The translations under genes and the position numbers were made by a program. This document shows, in pieces, positions 6,802-9,386 of a stretch of DNA of 9,386 nucleotides. The stretch is from UBA12151 sp964600645. GTDB lineage: Bacteria; Patescibacteriota; Minisyncoccia; Moranbacterales; UBA9337. The stretch is from contig CAZRJL010000036.1 in the NCBI GenBank assembly GCA_964600645.1, positions 1-9,386 of the forward strand, read 5' to 3'. How positions within the stretch are numbered: position 1 is the stretch's first letter; each line of letters begins with the position of its first letter. The notes below the pieces were generated by a model, which was not told the DNA's origin, ran no database searches, and saw nothing but the letters and a program-made list of their open reading frames with translations.

Positions 6802-7251
6802 TCACTTATACAAGCTGAAAAAATATTCAGCTCCTACAATATGAGGATGGTGCCATGGCCTCATTTTCCTGAGAAGCTGAAGCTCACAAAGATCCCAATC
6901 CTCTTTTGTTTTCTTCTCTTCCTTTTTTCCGTCCCGATACTCATAGTATCGGACGGAAACATATATTACCGACCAATCCTCTATCCAGTTATCGCCATTA
7001 CGATAGCCTTCATCGAAAAGGTGTACAAAAACTTCCACACCTCTTTCGAAGAAAAATCGGACAGTTCTCACTTTACTATTCATAACCTTCGTGGGCATCG
7101 ACCTATATTCTAATAATACAGGTCGAAAAAACCATTCCGGACATTGGGGAGATAAAAATTCTCTCCCTTCCATGAGGTTATTTTTAACTTCTTCGGCCAC
7201 AGCAGTGGCCACCTGCATGGCCATCCTTTCAACAAAAGTAATTCTCGACAT
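6802..7251 (-). CDS. Small unrecognised protein, gene B
   Basis: A 149-residue protein I do not recognise. It is predicted soluble: no signal peptide or membrane helix, many charged and aromatic residues, and a C-terminal stretch RPWHHPHIVGAEYFF. Residues 1-30 (FVERMAMQVATAVAEEVKNNL) look helical, and a Lys/Glu-rich run KKEEKKTKED lies near 109-118. The start is well supported: on the minus strand AGGAGG (7263-7258) lies six bases before the ATG at 7251, the strongest Shine-Dalgarno in the window. That site is inside a hairpin (7255-7269). The coding sequence is unusually rich in inverted repeats, including a 15-pair stem at 6926-6959. The gene is bracketed by elements E2 and E1. A plus-strand reading frame covering 6748-7113 lacks a start signal and is taken as a shadow. 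It is probably a real protein, but a structured RNA cannot be excluded. Confidence 0.7.
   Translation of the reverse strand: MSRITFVERMAMQVATAVAEEVKNNLMEGREFLSPQCPEWFFRPVLLEYRSMPTKVMNSKVRTVRFFFERGVEVFVHLFDEGYRNGDNWIEDWSVIYVSVRYYEYRDGKKEEKKTKEDWDLCELQLLRKMRPWHHPHIVGAEYFFSLYK
6926..6959. repeat. Long inverted repeat inside gene B
   Basis: TTTCCGTCC-C-GATACT (6926-6941) pairs with AGTATCGGACGGAAA (6945-6959): fifteen base pairs with one bulged C and a three-base loop. In the protein it falls in the segment SVRYYEYRDGK. Its length is far beyond chance expectation for a coding sequence of this size. Confidence 0.8.
7014..7048. repeat. Second long inverted repeat inside gene B
   Basis: CGAAAAGGTGT (7014-7024) pairs with ACACCTCTTTCG (7037-7048): eleven base pairs with one bulged C and a 12-base loop. 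Pairing continues outward imperfectly. It lies entirely within the coding sequence of gene B. Confidence 0.7.
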
Positions 7252-7254
7252 AAT

Positions 7255-7269
7255 ACACCTCCTAGGTGT
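7255..7269 (-). promoter_or_regulatory. Shine-Dalgarno of gene B held in a hairpin
   Basis: On the minus strand ACACCT (7269-7264), loop AGG (7263-7261) and AGGTGT (7260-7255) form a perfect six-pair stem. The ribosome-binding sequence AGGAGG occupies the loop and the 3' arm and ends six bases before the ATG. In the folded state the site would be largely hidden. A second small hairpin, CTGGA/TCCAG (7275-7288), stands just upstream. Confidence 0.6.
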
Positions 7270-7331
7270 TTCTACTGGAAAAATCCAGCGACCAAATAGG
7301 TCTGCTTTAAAGGAACATCAACTTCTCAAAA

Positions 7332-7409
7332 AACAAACTCTCAACCAAAATTCAATTTTTTTAATCCGCCTTAGGAGGACAAAAAGATAAATCAAATTTT
7401 GGATAAAGA
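7332..7409. repeat. Palindromic element E2
   Basis: The second copy of E1, exactly 680 bases away, 76 of 78 positions identical. The two differences are adjacent (7393-7394, CA in place of TG) and lie in the 3' outer arm (7389-7402), opposite the 5' arm 7345-7358. In plus-strand RNA they give two mismatches. In minus-strand RNA both become G-U pairs, so the stem stays fully paired in the direction the neighbouring genes are read. It lies between the end of gene A and the leader of gene B. Confidence 0.85.
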
Positions 7410-7445
7410 AGGCAAAGGCGAACGAACATGCGTCCACCCTTTGCC
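7400..7445 (-). terminator. Possible terminator of gene A
   Basis: On the minus strand GGCAAAGG (7445-7438) pairs with CCTTTGCC (7418-7411), eight perfect pairs, ten bases after the gene A stop. It is followed by TTCTTTATCC, a modest T-rich tail that runs into element E2. The 19-base loop can pair further. It may be an intrinsic terminator or an mRNA 3'-end stabiliser. Confidence 0.45.
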
Positions 7446-7455
7446 GAAAAATTCA

Positions 7456-7863
7456 TTATTTTTTCATCCACTCAAGATATCCAATATCAAAGACTGGAAA
7501 TACCTGAATGGCGATATAGATTTTTCCGAAAACATTCTCTCTCTCTTCTCTGCTGGCAAAATTATACGCCGTCATAAATTCCTCCAATTTATTAAAATTT
7601 TCAGAATCAAGACCATGAATATAATTGTGACCAATAAAACCGCCACAATCTACATCCAACACTGCCCCTGCGTCCACCAACTGACGTAGATAATTAATAT
7701 CATAAGAGTTGACATGCCACCTTTCATGGTGGCCAAAGAAATCTTCGTGCAAATTAAATCCCATAACTTCCCCGAGGCAATTTGCATTTGACTCTTCGAG
7801 AGAGTCTAATGCAAACTGTAAGCCATATTTTTTTAAATTTTTTTCGAAGTCTTCTCTTTTCAT
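7456..7863 (-). CDS. Small unrecognised protein, gene A
   Basis: A 135-residue, probably soluble acidic protein that I do not recognise. It has no signal peptide or membrane helix. Notable features are a helical N-terminus (MKREDFEKNLKKYGLQFALDSLEESNANCL), a His-rich stretch HEDFFGHHERWH near residues 39-50, then INYLRQLVDAGAVLDVDCGGFIGHNYIHGLD. The last of these loosely resembles an ankyrin-like helix-turn ('LVDAGAVLD'), too little for a family call. The start at 7863 has GGGAGA seven bases upstream on the minus strand. A 15-base inverted repeat lies within codons 16-28 (7781-7815), and a GC-rich six-pair hairpin at 7716-7733. It lies between palindromic elements E3 and E2 and may share a transcript with gene B. 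Confidence 0.7.
   Translation of the reverse strand: MKREDFEKNLKKYGLQFALDSLEESNANCLGEVMGFNLHEDFFGHHERWHVNSYDINYLRQLVDAGAVLDVDCGGFIGHNYIHGLDSENFNKLEEFMTAYNFASREERENVFGKIYIAIQVFPVFDIGYLEWMKK
7781..7815. repeat. Inverted repeat inside gene A
   Basis: TTTGCATTTGACTCT (7781-7795) and AGAGTCTAATGCAAA (7801-7815) are complementary at 14 of 15 positions around a five-base loop. The repeat encodes part of ALDSLEESNAN near the N-terminus. An alternative pairing, GCAAATT (7749-7755) with AATTTGC (7779-7785), would compete with it. Confidence 0.75.
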
Positions 7864-7935
7864 ATCTTTCTCTCCCGCCCCATCTTACCGACAAGGCATA
7901 AATTTTCCCCCAACCACCACCATGGCAGTCAGGAT

Positions 7936-7964
7936 TTTATAAATATATTTTCTTCCCAATCCAA
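7936..7964 (-). promoter_or_regulatory. Possible promoter of gene A
   Basis: On the minus strand TTGGAT (7964-7959), a 17-base spacer and TATAAA (7941-7936) give a fair match to the vegetative promoter pattern, strong at -10 and weak at -35. The predicted start near 7929 leaves a leader of about 66 bases before the gene A ATG. The -35 overlaps the outer arm of element E3. Confidence 0.35.
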
Positions 7965-8024
7965 CACTCAATCCTCAATCCGCCAAAGAGGCGGGCAAAA
8001 ACTGAGCGTTGGATAGGAAAATTT
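7951..8024. repeat. Palindromic element E3 (diverged relative of E1/E2)
   Basis: ATCCAACACTCA (7959-7970) pairs with TGAGCGTTGGAT (8003-8014) at 11 of 12 positions. The one mismatch becomes a G-U pair on the minus strand. Pairing continues imperfectly outward to about 7951 and 8024. Inside is CCGCC (7980-7984)/GGCGG (7990-7994). The pattern CCAA...TCAAT...AATCCGCC...GG.GGNCAAAAA...TTGGATA is shared with E1 and E2, so I take it as the same family. It lies upstream of gene A. Confidence 0.65.
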
Positions 8025-8080
8025 TGAAAGAACTTTTTCTTCTCCGCTAATTCGGAGAAAATTGTGAAGATGAGTGGTAT

Positions 8081-8117
8081 ATTGATTGAATCGGATCAAA
8101 AATCAATTATTATCCGA
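8081..8117 (-). other. Possible H-type pseudoknot
   Basis: Two interleaved perfect inverted repeats: ATTGATT (8081-8087) with AATCAAT (8101-8107), and TCGGAT (8091-8096) with ATCCGA (8112-8117). On the minus strand the connecting segments are 4, 4 and 3 bases, compatible with a compact H-type pseudoknot. It lies in the region that would form a long leader for gene A if the strong promoter at 8332-8360 reads through. No known riboswitch consensus is recognised. Confidence 0.4.
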
Positions 8118-8180
8118 CAATACATATATAGGAAACAAATTAAAGTCTCTCTCCTCTCCACGATTTTCACTAAATTAACA

Positions 8181-8245
8181 AAAAAAGCATTAAATTGGCT
8201 GCTTTTCACTGATTTTGAGAAAAACACGCAATTTAATGCCTTTTT
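8181..8245 (-). terminator. Intrinsic terminator of the candidate small RNA
   Basis: An eleven-pair perfect stem (8187-8197 with 8229-8239) with T6 on the minus-strand side and T5 (8241-8245) after one C on the plus-strand side, so it may act in both directions. The stem is AT-rich and the 31-base loop is long, partly closed by an inner stem. Confidence 0.6.
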
Positions 8246-8325
8246 AGGTATTTTTATTTGCAATGCCTCTCTCTAAACATTGTTCATAAACACTATTCAG
8301 TTTTCAACCCACTTTTTCAATTTGA
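8181..8325 (-). ncRNA. Candidate small RNA or leader transcript
   Basis: A near-consensus promoter predicts a start near 8325 on the minus strand. About 85 bases later comes GCATTAAATTG (8239-8229), which pairs perfectly over 11 bases with CAATTTAATGC (8197-8187), followed at once by six T (8186-8181). An inner TTTTC/GAAAA stem helps close the loop. This gives a transcript of about 145 bases with its own promoter and intrinsic terminator. It contains only tiny reading frames (such as eight codons beginning MFRERHCK, without Shine-Dalgarno). It could be a free small RNA or an attenuated leader for gene A. I recognise no known RNA family (not 4.5S, tmRNA or RNase P). Confidence 0.45.
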
Positions 8326-8331
8326 CTTTGG

Positions 8332-8360
8332 AGTATAGCATATCAACAAAGTTTTGTCAA
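8332..8360 (-). promoter_or_regulatory. Strong predicted promoter
   Basis: On the minus strand a perfect -35 TTGACA (8360-8355), a 17-base spacer and -10 TATACT (8337-8332), one base from consensus. It is the best promoter match in the window. It fires away from ychF just after the ychF terminator, toward the candidate small RNA and gene A. Confidence 0.75.
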
Positions 8361-8413
8361 CATAAGTTCATCGAAATACCCATTTTAAGCCAAAAATAAG
8401 TTTGCATTATATG

Positions 8414-8449
8414 AAAAAAGCCGAAAAACGCCTTGTTTTCGGCAAAAAA
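8414..8449 (-). terminator. Intrinsic terminator of ychF
   Basis: On the minus strand GCCGAAAA (8443-8436) pairs perfectly with TTTTCGGC (8427-8420) around an eight-base loop, followed by six T (8419-8414). It begins about 45 bases after the ychF stop. A-rich flanks on the other side make it potentially bidirectional. Confidence 0.9.
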
Positions 8450-8489
8450 GATAAAAAATGTCTCAAAATCCTTATTTTAAGCGTTTTTA

Positions 8490-9386
8490 TCAAACTTTAA
8501 ATTCCACCACGTCTCCGTCTTGCATAATATAGTCCTTGCCGACGGTTTTGACAACGCCGAGTTCCTTGGCTTTTCCCCATGATCCGATTTCCAAAAGTTT
8601 TTGCCAATTAATAATATCTGCGCGGATAAATCTTTCCTGAAAATCCGTGTGGATCGCTGCGCCGGCCTCGGGAGCGGTAGCGCCTTTTTTTATTGTCCAA
8701 GCGCGCGTTTCGATTTTTCCAGTTGTGAGAAATGTTTGCAAGCCCAAAAGATCATACGCGGCGGTTATCAACTCATCGATATGCGACACCAAATCCATTT
8801 CTTTCTTTTCCTCTTCGCTCATCTCAATCAATTCTTCTTCGATTTTGATGTCTAATTTAATGTGTTTTCTTTTCTCCAATTCATCAACTAATTTTTGATT
8901 GATATCCGCCACATTATACACATATAAAAACGGTTTCATTGTAAGCAACGACATATCCCGCACGATATTTTTTCCATTTTCCTCTTTCATCATTTCCTCA
9001 AGTCCCTCTGTTTCATTGGCAAGCCCGCCTTTTTCCAGTGTCGCTTTTATACTTTGAATGACTTTCATCTGCTTGTCCGCCCCTTTTTTGTTTCCGCGCA
9101 CTTCCTTTTCAATGCGCGCCTCCGTCTTGGAAACCGTTTCCAAATCCGCCAACATCAACTCAGCATTAATCACTTCAATATCACCGACCGGATCGATTTT
9201 ATTGTGCACATGGGTGATATTTCCATTCTCAAACACCCGCACCACTTGCACAATCGCATCCACCTCGCGAATATTTGCCAGAAACTTATTTCCCAATCCC
9301 TCTCCTTCCGAAGCGCCCTTCACAATTCCGGCGATATCCACAAACTCCACAATTGCCGGCACGATTTTTTCCGTTTGCGACATTTC
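8490..9386 (-). CDS. ychF: Ribosome-binding P-loop NTPase YchF/OLA1 (N-terminus outside window)
   Basis: The C-terminal 298 residues of YchF, an Obg-family ATPase that binds ribosomes. The reading frame continues past 9386, so the Met near 9383 is internal. About 65-70 N-terminal residues with the P-loop (G1) and switch I are missing. Numbering from that Met: EKIVPAIVEFVDIAG (5-19) gives the G3 motif DIAG, then VKGASEGEGLGNKFLANIREVDAI, an almost invariant family signature, and NITHVHNKIDPVGDIEVINAELMLADLE. A coiled-coil insertion lies around 80-135. The G4 position reads YNVAD (156-160), where the family usually has NxxE. The TGS domain (about 215-297) includes FLTTGKIETRAWTIKKG, HTDFQERFIRA and GKDYIMQDGDVVEFKV, matching the family C-terminus. 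It ends at a clean intrinsic terminator. Confidence 0.97.
   Translation of the reverse strand, partial: EMSQTEKIVPAIVEFVDIAGIVKGASEGEGLGNKFLANIREVDAIVQVVRVFENGNITHVHNKIDPVGDIEVINAELMLADLETVSKTEARIEKEVRGNKKGADKQMKVIQSIKATLEKGGLANETEGLEEMMKEENGKNIVRDMSLLTMKPFLYVYNVADINQKLVDELEKRKHIKLDIKIEEELIEMSEEEKKEMDLVSHIDELITAAYDLLGLQTFLTTGKIETRAWTIKKGATAPEAGAAIHTDFQERFIRADIINWQKLLEIGSWGKAKELGVVKTVGKDYIMQDGDVVEFKV

Larger units (their letters stand above)
7864..8489. other. Intergenic region between ychF and gene A
   Basis: A 626-base stretch without a convincing gene. In the direction of transcription it holds the ychF terminator (8414-8443), a strong promoter (8332-8360), a candidate small RNA ending at a hairpin and T run (8181-8325), a possible pseudoknot (8081-8117), a TTCTCCG/CGGAGAA hairpin (8040-8059), palindromic element E3 (7951-8024), and a possible promoter for gene A (7936-7964). 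A 70-codon plus-strand reading frame here (8064-8276) runs through the terminator hairpin and has no start signal. Confidence 0.7.

Noticed and set aside
6748..7113. Plus-strand frame of 121 codons with hydrophobic stretches opposite gene B
   Set aside because: It opens with TTG, has no Shine-Dalgarno, and lies antisense to gene B, which has a perfect AGGAGG at six bases from ATG.
6652..7409. CRISPR array
   Set aside because: Only two copies, 680 bases apart with a gene between them; no regular spacers and no Cas genes.
7880..7920. Short upstream frame of 12 codons before gene A (MVVVGGKFMPCR)
   Set aside because: No Shine-Dalgarno and no feature such as repeated regulatory codons; likely chance.
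7959..8014. Integron attC site
   Set aside because: The arm ends of E3 fit the outer-box pattern, but its relatives E1 and E2 lack GTT at the matching place, inner boxes are not evident, and no integrase is present. Kept only as a remark.
8064..8276. Plus-strand frame of 70 codons
   Set aside because: It has no ribosome-binding site, and runs through the possible pseudoknot and the terminator hairpin; the peptide has no recognisable features.
8322..8346. Plus-strand promoter TTGACT...TATCAA
   Set aside because: The spacer is 13 bases, too short; the minus-strand promoter over the same bases is far better.

Overview
The window is AT-rich and every convincing gene lies on the minus strand. 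The gene set (a compact type IV pilus block, prepilins with large carboxypeptidase-regulatory-like ectodomains, short intergenic gaps, several small unrecognised proteins) suggests a candidate-phyla bacterium (Patescibacteria/CPR, perhaps a Moranbacteria- or Parcubacteria-like lineage). This placement is inferred from gene style; there is no rRNA or other marker to confirm it. TGA ends one predicted gene, so the standard code is assumed.

Right to left (the direction of transcription): (1) 9386-8490 is the C-terminal 298 residues of the translation-associated P-loop NTPase YchF, followed by a clear intrinsic terminator. (2) 8489-6463 is an accessory-looking region with two small unrecognised genes (gene A 7863-7456, gene B 7251-6802). 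These alternate with a family of palindromic elements in the order E3 - gene A - E2 - gene B - E1. E1 and E2 are 76/78 identical and exactly 680 bp apart; E3 is a diverged relative. The region also holds a near-consensus minus-strand promoter feeding an intrinsic terminator about 140 nt later (a candidate small RNA), a possible pseudoknot, and unusually long inverted repeats inside both small genes. (3) 6462-6253 holds a 100-N scaffold gap flanked by the same 55 bases on each side, which looks like an unmerged assembly overlap. That sequence carries an extended -10 promoter. (4) 6181-1 is one operon: membrane histidine kinase, stand-alone receiver protein, PilB/GspE ATPase, PilC/GspF platform protein, a 459-residue multi-domain prepilin and a second prepilin cut by the window edge.

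The operon reads as a self-contained surface-pilus module. PilB drives assembly on the PilC inner-membrane platform. The two prepilins would be cleaved by a PilD-type peptidase encoded elsewhere and added to the fibre. The co-transcribed kinase and DNA-binding-free receiver suggest control at the protein level rather than by transcription.

The parts most worth a second look are the palindromic element family that brackets the small genes, the hairpin-dense coding sequence of gene B with its Shine-Dalgarno inside a stem, and the candidate small RNA next to ychF. The gap duplication should be treated as an artefact until shown otherwise.
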